DNA of 51,373 nucleotides, from positions 1 to 51,373 of the forward strand of contig NZ_BBPI01000099.1 of assembly GCF_000787715.1 (NCBI RefSeq), written 5' to 3'. The position numbers were made by a program, and so were the translations under genes. This DNA comes from Sphingomonas parapaucimobilis NBRC 15100 (lineage in GTDB: Bacteria; Pseudomonadota; Alphaproteobacteria; Sphingomonadales; Sphingomonadaceae). Positions 1-7,171 of this stretch are shown here, piece by piece. The notes under the pieces were generated by a model. That model was not told the DNA's origin and did no database searches. It saw only the letters and a list, made by a program, of their open reading frames with translations. Position 1 is the first letter of the stretch. Every line of letters begins with the position of its first letter.

Positions 1-1
1 G

Positions 2-568
2 CTGATCGGCTATGCGCGTGTTTCGACGGCCGATCAGGATTTGACGTTGCAACTCGATGCGCTGGCAAAAGCCGGGTGCGAGAAGGTGTTCACCGACAAG
101 GCGAGCGGCGCGAAGATCAACCGGCCGGGGCTGATCGAGGCGCTGGGCTTTGCGCGCGCCGGCGACACGCTGGTGATCTGGAAGCTCGATCGGCTCGGTC
201 GCTCGATCCAGGGCCTGATCGCACTGGCCGCGGACCTGTCGGAGCGGGGGATCGACTTTCGATCGCTGACGGACGGGTTCGACACGTCCACCGCCTCAGG
301 CCGGCTACTGTTCCACATCCTCGCGTCGGTCGCGGAGATGGAACGCGAGCTGGTGAAGGAGCGGACGATCGCCGGACTGGCGGCAGCGCGCGAGAAGGGC
401 AGCACGGGGGGAGGGCGCAAGCTGGTGATGACGCCCGACAGGATCGACACGGCCCGCAAGCTGCTCGCCGTGGGCGAGAAGCCAGCGCGTGTCGCGAAGG
501 TACTCGGCGTCGGCCTCTCGACCTTCTATCGCCAGTTTCCTGCCAGCGAGCGCGTTGAGCTGACCTAG
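2..568 (+). CDS. Serine recombinase (resolvase/invertase), 5' end cut by window
   Basis: Small serine recombinase for site-specific cutting and rejoining of DNA. The frame is open from base 2 with LIGYARVSTADQ, the N-terminal catalytic motif whose serine (ARVS) is the nucleophile. The middle has LVIWKLDRLGRS and the family motif EMERELVKERT. The C-terminus has a Hin-type helix-turn-helix (RVAKVLGVGLSTFYRQF). The start codon is not in the window: only the first residue or two are missing, and no ATG lies in frame upstream. The gene converges with the nuclease-like gene at 576, eight bases away, so it lies at the edge of the defence island and may have helped to move it. Confidence 0.9.
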   Translation: MIGYARVSTADQDLTLQLDALAKAGCEKVFTDKASGAKINRPGLIEALGFARAGDTLVIWKLDRLGRSIQGLIALAADLSERGIDFRSLTDGFDTSTASGRLLFHILASVAEMERELVKERTIAGLAAAREKGSTGGGRKLVMTPDRIDTARKLLAVGEKPARVAKVLGVGLSTFYRQFPASERVELT

Positions 569-575
569 AGGTCAG

Positions 576-1547
576 TTATGCAGCCTGCTGCTGCGCTTGA
601 TCCGCAAGGAAAGCGCCAGGTTCGATCGGCGCTGCCATGACCGCCACTATGTCAGCAATGGTCCGGTCGCCCCCATCCAGTCGGCGATCCAGCAGCTCGG
701 TCAACCGCAGCCGATCGATCAAGATGCTCTGGTGGGCATCCGAGCCAACCCACCGCCCCGTGGGAACGCGATAGCAGATCGGAATAAAGAGAACCGTGGC
801 GGGCTTATGGAAAAAGTTGAAGAAGCGTTCCAGGCTCCACGGACTCGCCTCGAAGCGTTTTTCCGGCCATCCCTCCTGTTGGGCCGCGCATTGGCAGAAA
901 ACTGAAGGCACTGCTGCCGCCGCATCCTTCCATTCGTACAGAGCCACAAGATCGATGCCAGCGTCGCCGACATTCTGCTCAGACAACTCATTAACATGAT
1001 CTAGGATGAGCTTATCCCGCGTCTTGTCCGCCAGCGCCTTCAGTGCGTCTTTGAGCTTATTGCCGAACTGAGGGCGATCCAGGCCGCCGGCACCGAAGTG
1101 ATAGACGTTCCAAGCGGGGTAGAGTCCGGGCAGCGCCTCCCGGCACAACGCCTCAAACTCCGCTGCGGCCCTAGCCCGATCGGGCCTGTCAAACATCTTG
1201 AGACGCGACTGACTTAGCAGTGCCGCATAGACACGATGATAATCATCATATTCGGCCTTCAGCTCGATTACGTCGTGCTCGACCACAAAGGGATACCAGC
1301 GCCCAAACGCGATCTGTCGGTATCGAAGGTGCTGAAAGGCGTCCTCCGTCAGAGCCTGGATGCGCTCGTTCGTTTCCGCATCATTGGCGGCATCGAGTTC
1401 CCGGAACAGGCCTTCACCGCCCTTGGCAGTGACAAAGGACTCGATATCGCCTCGCGAGATAGGGGTGTTCTCGAATAACGCGATGATCTCACAAAGATCA
1501 GCGACGATATGAGGCGAGCGGTCGTTGATAACGCCATAATCCGGCAT
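576..1547 (-). CDS. Putative PD-(D/E)XK-like nuclease, partner of ParB-like protein
   Basis: A 323-residue protein that I cannot place in a named family with certainty. Around residues 195-225 it has GDAGIDLVALYEW, then a short insert, then VFCQCAAQQEGW. This resembles the D...QC arrangement of Mrr-like PD-(D/E)XK nucleases, in which glutamine-cysteine replaces the usual E-x-K. The N-terminal half is mostly helical and charged, and no membrane segment or signal peptide is seen. Its ATG overlaps the stop of the upstream ParB-like gene as TGATG, so the two are probably translationally coupled and act together. Context beside an R-M system suggests DNA cutting in defence. The nuclease call is inferred from motif and context only. 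Confidence 0.6.
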   Translation of the reverse strand: MPDYGVINDRSPHIVADLCEIIALFENTPISRGDIESFVTAKGGEGLFRELDAANDAETNERIQALTEDAFQHLRYRQIAFGRWYPFVVEHDVIELKAEYDDYHRVYAALLSQSRLKMFDRPDRARAAAEFEALCREALPGLYPAWNVYHFGAGGLDRPQFGNKLKDALKALADKTRDKLILDHVNELSEQNVGDAGIDLVALYEWKDAAAAVPSVFCQCAAQQEGWPEKRFEASPWSLERFFNFFHKPATVLFIPICYRVPTGRWVGSDAHQSILIDRLRLTELLDRRLDGGDRTIADIVAVMAAPIEPGAFLADQAQQQAA

Positions 1548-2602
1548 CAGTTATCGTCCGCGAGTGAGCGGAGCGATTTCGCCTGCTTGAATATGTTGCC
1601 GATGCGCGTGATGTGCGAATTATCAAGTTCGACAAGGGCGATCATGCCGACAGCCTTCGTCACCTGCATCTCGGCCGCCGCTAGAACCGAAGCGAAATCG
1701 TCAGACAAGCCCTTCGTGCGCCCGTAAGCACGATCGAGGCTCTCTCCCTCAATCAGCCGCTTTGTCGCCTCGGGATCGGCGAGGATGACGGCGAGCTTCT
1801 GAATGTTTCGAGAGTCACCGAGTCGGGTTTCGCCCTCACTGTCCTGCTCGAACATCCACCGGATGAGATGCTCAACGTTCTTCTTGCGAAGGCAATCTGT
1901 GTCGACGAATGGATCACCGCATGAAGCAACGAAGTCCAATACGCTGTCGTAGCCGACCGCGGTACTGACAAGCGAGAATGATATGTTCTCCTCGTCCAAG
2001 CCGGGAATAGCATAGAAATCTGCACGTTCTGCCGCTTCATAGATCGCCAAACCGTCAAGTTGCCGCTTGATATAGGGTGCTTGACTGCCGATCCCGCGCG
2101 CCACTTCAACATAGCGGGGATAGGGCTTCGCACCATCATCGGTATGATGCTGGAAATAGTTGGCTATGTAGCGTGCTTTTGCGAGTGGCTCCCACTGTTT
2201 AACGCCGGTGATATGTCGATAGCCAAGGTAATTTATTACGTCGTCCCGATCTGGAAACACGACGCATGGTATGCTCGTCGGTCGATGCTCGGCCTCATCC
2301 GCGATCTCGCGAATTTTTCGACTCTTCGCGTACAGCTCAGGCTGCTGCAACAATTTCAGCGCTGTCAGCCGCCTGTTGCCCTCGACAACGATGAACTTAT
2401 TGCCGTCGCCCGGTATAACGATCAGCGGCTCGCCGGGAAAAAAGCCATTCTCGGCTATGGCCGTCATGATCTCTGCGATTGAGGTCGTTCGAGCGATATA
2501 GGTAATCATTGTCGTCTGCTGACGACCGATCGTAGTCGGCAGACGGGGATTTTGCTCGTCCAACAAAAGCTGGTCTAGGCTGATATCCCTTGTGTCACTC
2601 AT
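1547..2602 (-). CDS. ParB/sulfiredoxin-fold protein, possibly defence-associated
   Basis: A 351-residue protein with an N-terminal ParB/Srx-like domain. It opens with ISLDQLLLDEQNPRLP, the usual first strand of this fold, and has FIVVEGNRRLTALKLL near residue 90, equivalent to the GExRxRAA nucleotide-binding box of ParB. The ParB homologues of partition systems bind CTP and parS; here there is no neighbouring ParA, and the gene sits downstream of a restriction-modification set. The remaining 200 residues are mostly helical without a recognised domain. The stop overlaps the start of the putative nuclease gene (TGATG). It is not the plasmid partition ParB: the rep-par blocks carry a different small RHH partner. 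The role may be sensing or nucleotide hydrolysis; that is inference. Confidence 0.75.
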   Translation of the reverse strand: MSDTRDISLDQLLLDEQNPRLPTTIGRQQTTMITYIARTTSIAEIMTAIAENGFFPGEPLIVIPGDGNKFIVVEGNRRLTALKLLQQPELYAKSRKIREIADEAEHRPTSIPCVVFPDRDDVINYLGYRHITGVKQWEPLAKARYIANYFQHHTDDGAKPYPRYVEVARGIGSQAPYIKRQLDGLAIYEAAERADFYAIPGLDEENISFSLVSTAVGYDSVLDFVASCGDPFVDTDCLRKKNVEHLIRWMFEQDSEGETRLGDSRNIQKLAVILADPEATKRLIEGESLDRAYGRTKGLSDDFASVLAAAEMQVTKAVGMIALVELDNSHITRIGNIFKQAKSLRSLADDN

Positions 2603-2670
2603 TACCCTTACTGCCCCTTAACTACGCAGCGCAGAACAGCGCCAAAACTAACAGTCCCAGCCCCTCGCGT

Positions 2671-3594
2671 TTACGAGTTCAAAGGGCCTTCATTCTCATG
2701 CTCTTCCAACCCCTCAGGAATGTCACCCGCGTCGATCAGATCAGCTAGATTAACAGCGCGAACCAAAGATTTCCTAATTTGGTCGGTGAATGCTTCCTTG
2801 AGCGGCGCATCCTTGTAAAGGATCGCATTTTGCAAGTTGGTATGGCTGGTCCCTTCAACCGTCACCAAACGGGGCCGGAACTCACCAGGTCGCGTCGGAT
2901 CGCTCTCCAAGCAATAGGTCATGAAGATGATGTTGACCTGCGGATCGTTCTTCACATCGGCAGTCTTCATAAAAGCCGCACGACCCAGGATGTACTGGTA
3001 AACCTGCTCGGGAATGACCGCGACGATCTTCGTCTTCCAATGATGGTGGAAATAGCCCTTACGAATTAGCTGGGTGATATACCGCTTGTAGACGTTGTCC
3101 CAGTTGAACCCATAGGTCGGGCGCTTGTCGAGATCCTCACCCGCGCGCAGCGCCTGATACGCCTTGAACACCGAACCTGTTATGTCGATCGCCTGCAACT
3201 CAACCGACAGGAATTGCTCGATCTCATTGTCGGCACCGACATCGGCGATCACGAAATCGACATTGCCGAAGCCCGCCATCTTCACCTCGGGTGCAACCTG
3301 GGGGTTCACAGGCTTCGCCCCTGGCCAGCAATGCGCGATCACCTCAGTCAGAAAATCGACTGCGTAGAACCGTTTCGGGCAAACGAAAATGAGGTCCTGC
3401 ACCGGGTCAGCATCGCCGTCGGTGCGCTTCCATAGGCTACAAACGGGATAGGGCTCATCAGGGAGCTGCGTGCTGCGTTTGGGGCATCGCGACTTGATGA
3501 ACGGACACTCGAAAGCAAGCGCTGCCGGGTTCACACCCTTCTGCGCTCGCCATCCTAATACCTCACCAACAATCTGCTCAGGGTTACACGGCAA
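2671..3594 (-). CDS. NotI-family type II restriction endonuclease
   Basis: Predicted endonuclease of about 307 residues. Four cysteines in the N-terminal third (C30, C37, C52, C72; CPFIKSRC, PVCSLW, FVCPKR) match the Cys4 iron-binding fold known in NotI. D113 (NVDFVIAD) followed by E132-x-Q134 (SVELQAID) matches the variant PD-(D/E)XQ active site of that family. The start chosen is TTG at 3594: GGAGG lies nine bases upstream, and this start overlaps the end of the C5 methyltransferase gene by eleven bases. A TTG at 3600 is the alternative; the longer open frame upstream is antisense-like filler. Together with the methyltransferase it forms a type II R-M pair. The recognition sequence cannot be read from the protein. 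Confidence 0.82.
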   Translation of the reverse strand: MPCNPEQIVGEVLGWRAQKGVNPAALAFECPFIKSRCPKRSTQLPDEPYPVCSLWKRTDGDADPVQDLIFVCPKRFYAVDFLTEVIAHCWPGAKPVNPQVAPEVKMAGFGNVDFVIADVGADNEIEQFLSVELQAIDITGSVFKAYQALRAGEDLDKRPTYGFNWDNVYKRYITQLIRKGYFHHHWKTKIVAVIPEQVYQYILGRAAFMKTADVKNDPQVNIIFMTYCLESDPTRPGEFRPRLVTVEGTSHTNLQNAILYKDAPLKEAFTDQIRKSLVRAVNLADLIDAGDIPEGLEEHENEGPLNS

Positions 3595-4753
3595 TCGCAA
3601 GGTCCTCCGCGCCGTGGCCCGCTCGCCGGCTACGGCCTGGCGTAACGGTATCGGCGCGGAGCAACGCTTCTGCAATGCGTTTGCCGAGCAAAGGCGGAAC
3701 GGCGTTGCCAACTTGCACGAACTGCTCGGTCCGACTGCCTTTGAAATCAAAGAAATCGGGGAACGATTGCAACCGGGCGGCCTCTCGCACGGTGAAGGAG
3801 CGATTCTGAACCGGATGGATATAGGCGCCCCAATGCACATCACACTTGGTCAGGATCGTGCAGGCAAGATCAGTCTTGCGCGGTCGACCATAGCGTTTCG
3901 TATGATCGCTACGCTTGGCGAGCTTCATACCAGCAGGAAGCAGATCGTGCGGAATGTCGCGCCACGAGCCGCCGGGGGGAATATGGCGCATCCGTTCCAG
4001 ATTGATGGACGCCAGCCGTGTCGCCGAGTGATTATAGGCGAGGCGGCAATCCCCGCGCAGCATGGCCTGATAGGCCGTCTTTGGTCGCCCGCCAAAGGAT
4101 GGCAGGCCACGGTCCTCACCATTCTCCAACTTCGGCAAATCGGAGATCGCATCCCATACTGTGACGAACGGCTGCAAGCCCTTGCCGTGGGTGGGCTCGG
4201 GAAACAGAATGGGCGCTCCGACCCGATTTGCGATAAACACGACGCGGCGGCGCTCCTGCGGCACACCATAATCCTCGGCGCGCAACACACGCATCTCGAC
4301 CTGGTAGCCGAGACGGTTCATCTCCTCGTAAATCTGGCGCACGATCGCGCCACCGGCGATCGATGTGATGCCCGTCACGTTCTCCATGACGAGCCAGCGC
4401 GGCATGATACCCTCGACAATGCGCAGGTACTGGCGAAACAGCCCGGCTCGGGGATCGTTCGCGCCGCGCTGGTGATTGTAGACGGAATAGCCCTGGCAAG
4501 GCGGCCCTCCGCAAATTACGTCGATCTCACCACGCTTCTTGCCGGCCGCATCCAGCAACTGTTGCGGCGTCACCTGCTCGATCGGCCCGCCGATAAAACG
4601 CGCCTCGTGGTGGGTCGCCGAGAATGTGCGACCTGCCATGTCGTCGTAATCCTGGCCGGCCAAAACATGGAAGCCAGCCTGTCGGAACCCTTCGGAAAGC
4701 CCCCCTGCACCACAGAAGAGGTCAATCACCGTTTTCGCGGTATCGGCGATCAT
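3584..4753 (-). CDS. DNA (cytosine-5) methyltransferase
   Basis: C5-cytosine methyltransferase of 389 residues that should protect host DNA from the adjacent endonuclease. Ordered motifs are all present: I (IDLFCGAGGLSEGF), IV with the catalytic cysteine (GGPPCQGYS), VI (LVMENV), VIII (QERRRVVFIA), IX (REAARLQSFPD) and X (VQVGNAVPPLLG). The target recognition region lies between VIII and IX. The start is ATG at 4753, overlapping the stop of the RHH regulator gene as TGATG with a G-rich ribosome site; a GTG one codon upstream is possible. The order regulator, methyltransferase, endonuclease fits a system in which the methylase is made first. Confidence 0.95.
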   Translation of the reverse strand: MIADTAKTVIDLFCGAGGLSEGFRQAGFHVLAGQDYDDMAGRTFSATHHEARFIGGPIEQVTPQQLLDAAGKKRGEIDVICGGPPCQGYSVYNHQRGANDPRAGLFRQYLRIVEGIMPRWLVMENVTGITSIAGGAIVRQIYEEMNRLGYQVEMRVLRAEDYGVPQERRRVVFIANRVGAPILFPEPTHGKGLQPFVTVWDAISDLPKLENGEDRGLPSFGGRPKTAYQAMLRGDCRLAYNHSATRLASINLERMRHIPPGGSWRDIPHDLLPAGMKLAKRSDHTKRYGRPRKTDLACTILTKCDVHWGAYIHPVQNRSFTVREAARLQSFPDFFDFKGSRTEQFVQVGNAVPPLLGKRIAEALLRADTVTPGRSRRAGHGAEDLAIAV

Positions 4754-4962
4754 CACCGTCCCCCTACTGCTGCCAAGGGCAGCGGTATCTGACCGTCATC
4801 TTCCTTCGCGCGCTCCAACAGCGCACAGATGGCATGGCGTCCAAGCCAAGCCTTGGACACCTTCGATTTTTCGGCGATTTGCGCCAGCGCATCGGCCTCA
4901 TCATCTGAAAGGTTGACAGTCAGCCTGTTTTTCGAGGTCATATCCGACTCACTATGCGGCAT
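4753..4962 (-). CDS. Ribbon-helix-helix protein, probable regulator of the R-M operon
   Basis: A 69-residue protein. RLTVNLSDDEADALAQIAEKSKVSKAWLGRHAI has the strand-helix-helix pattern of CopG/Arc-type DNA-binding proteins. The gene is first in the R-M cluster and its stop overlaps the methyltransferase start (TGATG). Many type II systems carry a small HTH controller protein in this position; here an RHH protein takes that place. Start could be ATG 4962 or the internal ATG of MTSKNRL. A palindrome with a repeated half-site lies just upstream (4966-4980), consistent with autoregulation. Functional role is inferred. Confidence 0.72.
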   Translation of the reverse strand: MPHSESDMTSKNRLTVNLSDDEADALAQIAEKSKVSKAWLGRHAICALLERAKEDDGQIPLPLAAVGGR

Positions 4963-4965
4963 GGT

Positions 4966-4980
4966 GCTGCACTATGCAGC
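4966..4980. promoter_or_regulatory. Candidate operator of the RHH/R-M operon
   Basis: GCTGCACTATGCAGC is a perfect palindrome (six-base arms, three-base spacer) placed between the divergent RHH/R-M operon and the NYN gene. The half-site CACTATGC recurs at 4950-4957, inside the first codons of the RHH gene. Tandem half-sites beside an RHH gene are typical of autorepressor sites. No experimental support. Confidence 0.45.
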
Positions 4981-5028
4981 TATCGTGTTTTCGGATAATC
5001 GGCAAGCTAGATACACGGAGATGGTCAC

Positions 5029-5925
5029 ATGCAAATCGGAAGCACCATTTTTGTTGATTTCGATAACGTGTTCACCGCGCTGTGGGGCATCGATGAAGGT
5101 TTAGCGATCCGGTTCGCATCCGACCCGGCCGATTGGCTTACACGCTTGGGAACGCTTGATACCGATGAGCCCCGGCGTTGGCTCGTCGCGCGTTGCTACA
5201 TGAACCCACGAGGGAACGTCAGCGCACCTGGGGAGCGAAACGATCGTCTCTGGTTCTCTAATTTCCGCACGAACTTCGTTCGGGCAGGTTTTGAGGTGAT
5301 CGACTGCCCGCCGCTTACATGGGGCGCCAAAAACGCAGCTGATATCCGCATGGTCATCGACGTGCTCGACCTGCTGGGCCATCGCACTCGCTTCGGTGAG
5401 TTCGTGTTCCTTTCCGGCGACTCCGACTTCACTCCTCTGCTGCACCGGTTAAGGGCGGAAGACCGTCGAACTACCATTTTGTCGCCGGGGCATCTGGCAG
5501 CGGCCTACACATCGGTTGCGGAACGCGTACTGGGGCTTGATACGCTCGAGACGCTGCTCACCGAAACCGGTGGCGACGTACCCGATCCAGCCAAAGTGAA
5601 TGCAAACGAAACTGGCATGTCGGAGGATGAGCGAGCTTTCGGGCATTTTATTCGCCAGCGATACAAGGCCGCAACCGGGCCGCTTAATCTCGCTACGCTA
5701 GCTCACGAAGCAAAACACAAATGGGCTGATGCGAAATCCAGTGATTGGTTCGGTAAAGGCACTTTCCGAAAGGCTCTTGACGGCTTGGCGCTGCCGAACG
5801 TCCGTTTCCTTAATAATCAGCTTTGGGACGCAGAAAGGCATGTGGCGCCTGCCACCCCGCAAGCCGCTGCACCATCATCTGGTGACAAGGATCACCTGCC
5901 ACCCGATCAGGAGCATCTGGGTTAG
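5029..5925 (+). CDS. NYN-domain (LabA/DUF88-type) putative ribonuclease
   Basis: A 298-residue protein. The N-terminal NYN (PIN-like) domain shows the expected acidic residues: D10 and D12-N13 in IFVDFDNVF, the aspartates of AADIRMVIDVLDLL, and FLSGDSDFTPLL. These form a metal-dependent nuclease site in the family. Residues about 200-275 (ERAFGHFIRQRYKAATGPLN onward) look like a LOTUS/OST-HTH RNA-binding domain, often joined to NYN. ATG 5029 is preceded by GGAG at a good distance. It is transcribed away from the R-M operon from a shared 66-bp intergenic region and may be part of the same island. An RNA substrate is likely but not shown. Confidence 0.85.
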   Translation: MQIGSTIFVDFDNVFTALWGIDEGLAIRFASDPADWLTRLGTLDTDEPRRWLVARCYMNPRGNVSAPGERNDRLWFSNFRTNFVRAGFEVIDCPPLTWGAKNAADIRMVIDVLDLLGHRTRFGEFVFLSGDSDFTPLLHRLRAEDRRTTILSPGHLAAAYTSVAERVLGLDTLETLLTETGGDVPDPAKVNANETGMSEDERAFGHFIRQRYKAATGPLNLATLAHEAKHKWADAKSSDWFGKGTFRKALDGLALPNVRFLNNQLWDAERHVAPATPQAAAPSSGDKDHLPPDQEHLG

Positions 5926-5957
5926 GTACCACGCTCTTGGTCGCTTGCTAGTTTGGC

Positions 5958-5975
5958 AGAAAGGTAGACCTTTCT
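5958..5975. repeat. Short perfect inverted repeat after the NYN gene
   Basis: AGAAAGGT-AG-ACCTTTCT, eight-base arms with a two-base centre, lies between the convergent NYN gene and the Thoeris operon. The loop is too small for a typical rho-independent terminator and no T-run follows. It may be a protein-binding site or a weak bidirectional terminator. Confidence 0.35.
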
Positions 5976-6079
5976 ACCTCCGATAATGGCAACCCGTGTG
6001 CGCCATGGCGAAAGTAGCTGACTCTACCCGCCTCCTGATGCCGCGTTCGCGGTCGCCGAAAAGCTCAAGGGATGATCGA

Positions 6080-6640
6080 TCAGGCGGCAACGCTCCACGC
6101 TCTGAAGCTACTATCCGCGCCCTTGACCCTGATATCATCGCGCCTGCGTGTAGCTACGCCGATCGAAGCCATGTCGACCGTATCATAGAGATTAAGATAT
6201 TCCTGGCTCGTATATGATCGATCCGCAGCGGTGACGGGGAAAATGAAAACGCGCCGGGACGGATGGGTGAAGGCATCGAAATAGCCCAATTCCCACGGAC
6301 ACCACTTGGACTTGGTGGCATTCGCCGAATGCAGATAGAGCAGCGTCCGGCACTGGCGCATCCGCCCTCTGATCTTCTCGGCGGTCGCCCGCGTTACGGC
6401 GGTACGGTCTAGCAGCGGATCGTCGATCCAGTCGACATAGACGGACAGCCCCTTTTCCTCGAGCAGCTGCTTGGCTCCAAGGACAAGTTCCTGATCCATG
6501 AAAGAATGCGACAGGAATACATCGAAGGAAGATTGGTATGTGTCACGCGATTCGCGCAACAAAATGCCCGCAGACTTGAACGTAGCTGCTTTCGCACGAG
6601 CAGCGGCAGCCCGGACCTCAGATTCGGTAACGTAGGACAT
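6080..6640 (-). CDS. TIR-domain protein, second TIR of a Thoeris-type operon
   Basis: A 186-residue protein. After a helical leader of about 35 residues it has a TIR domain: SFDVFLSHSFMDQELV (strand A and box 1), a middle with LLYLHSANATKSKWCPWELGYFDA, in which the glutamate of WELGY is the expected catalytic residue of TIR NADases, and VFIFPV. TIR proteins of Thoeris make a cyclic ADP-ribose-type signal that activates ThsA. The ATG lies 14 bases after the stop of the other TIR gene, and both follow the SIR2-SLOG gene, so this is the last gene of a three-gene operon. The second TIR may detect a different phage trigger, as known in Thoeris loci with several ThsB genes. Confidence 0.85.
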   Translation of the reverse strand: MSYVTESEVRAAAARAKAATFKSAGILLRESRDTYQSSFDVFLSHSFMDQELVLGAKQLLEEKGLSVYVDWIDDPLLDRTAVTRATAEKIRGRMRQCRTLLYLHSANATKSKWCPWELGYFDAFTHPSRRVFIFPVTAADRSYTSQEYLNLYDTVDMASIGVATRRRDDIRVKGADSSFRAWSVAA

Positions 6641-6654
6641 GATCGATCTCGCCT

Positions 6655-7137
6655 TTAACGACCGGCGCGCTGGGCAGCGGCTTCAACCCATGACGAAAAG
6701 TTCTTTCTGCCGTCACCCTGCAACCAGGAATAGGTAGGGTAAGTCACTCTGGTCCCGAACCGATCGGTAAGCGCAAGCTTTGCAATCGGATCGGCCCCGG
6801 CCGGATCAACGGTGCCGTTACTATCCTTCATGCCAGCTAAGTGCACACCAAGGATGCCGCGTCCCTCGCGGTGGGCCTTGCGGATCTCATACTCCACCCA
6901 CGGCCTCGTATGCGTATCGCGACCGATCAGTACCGCTACCACGCTACTGCCGTTCATCTGCGTATCGATCCAGTTCTGGATCGCCTGCGGGCCCTTGCGC
7001 ATGATTTCTTCCCACGACGCATGGTCGACAATAGTGTTGGAATCACGACTTCCCGGGAGCATCCAGGCATTGCGGACCTGCGACACGCGCCATGCATCTC
7101 GCGCGAAGTGAAAGCTGAAGAATACCCGCCTCGCCAA
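6655..7137 (-). CDS. thsB: ThsB-like TIR protein (MTH538/DUF1863 type)
   Basis: A 160-residue protein made almost entirely of an MTH538-type TIR-like domain. It begins ARRVFFSFHFARDAWRVSQV, has SSVVAVLIGRDTHTRPWVEYEI with the putative catalytic glutamate, then GRGILGVHLAGM. This is the classic Thoeris ThsB architecture, a sensor that makes a nucleotide signal on infection. The start is TTG at 7137 with GGAG seven bases upstream; no ATG fits, and family members begin with this same MAR-VFFSF sequence. It lies 34 bases after the ThsA gene and 14 bases before the second TIR gene. Confidence 0.87.
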   Translation of the reverse strand: MARRVFFSFHFARDAWRVSQVRNAWMLPGSRDSNTIVDHASWEEIMRKGPQAIQNWIDTQMNGSSVVAVLIGRDTHTRPWVEYEIRKAHREGRGILGVHLAGMKDSNGTVDPAGADPIAKLALTDRFGTRVTYPTYSWLQGDGRKNFSSWVEAAAQRAGR

Positions 7138-7171
7138 TGCCGTTCTCCAAAATGTTCATCACAAACGATTT

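Noticed and set aside
1547..2602. ParB-like gene as the partition ParB of the plasmid
   Set aside because: It has no ParA beside it, and the rep-par blocks carry a different small RHH partner.
3595..3843. Longer N-terminus of the NotI-like endonuclease
   Set aside because: This part lies inside the methyltransferase gene, reads as a low-quality mirror frame, and a good ribosome site supports the start at 3594.
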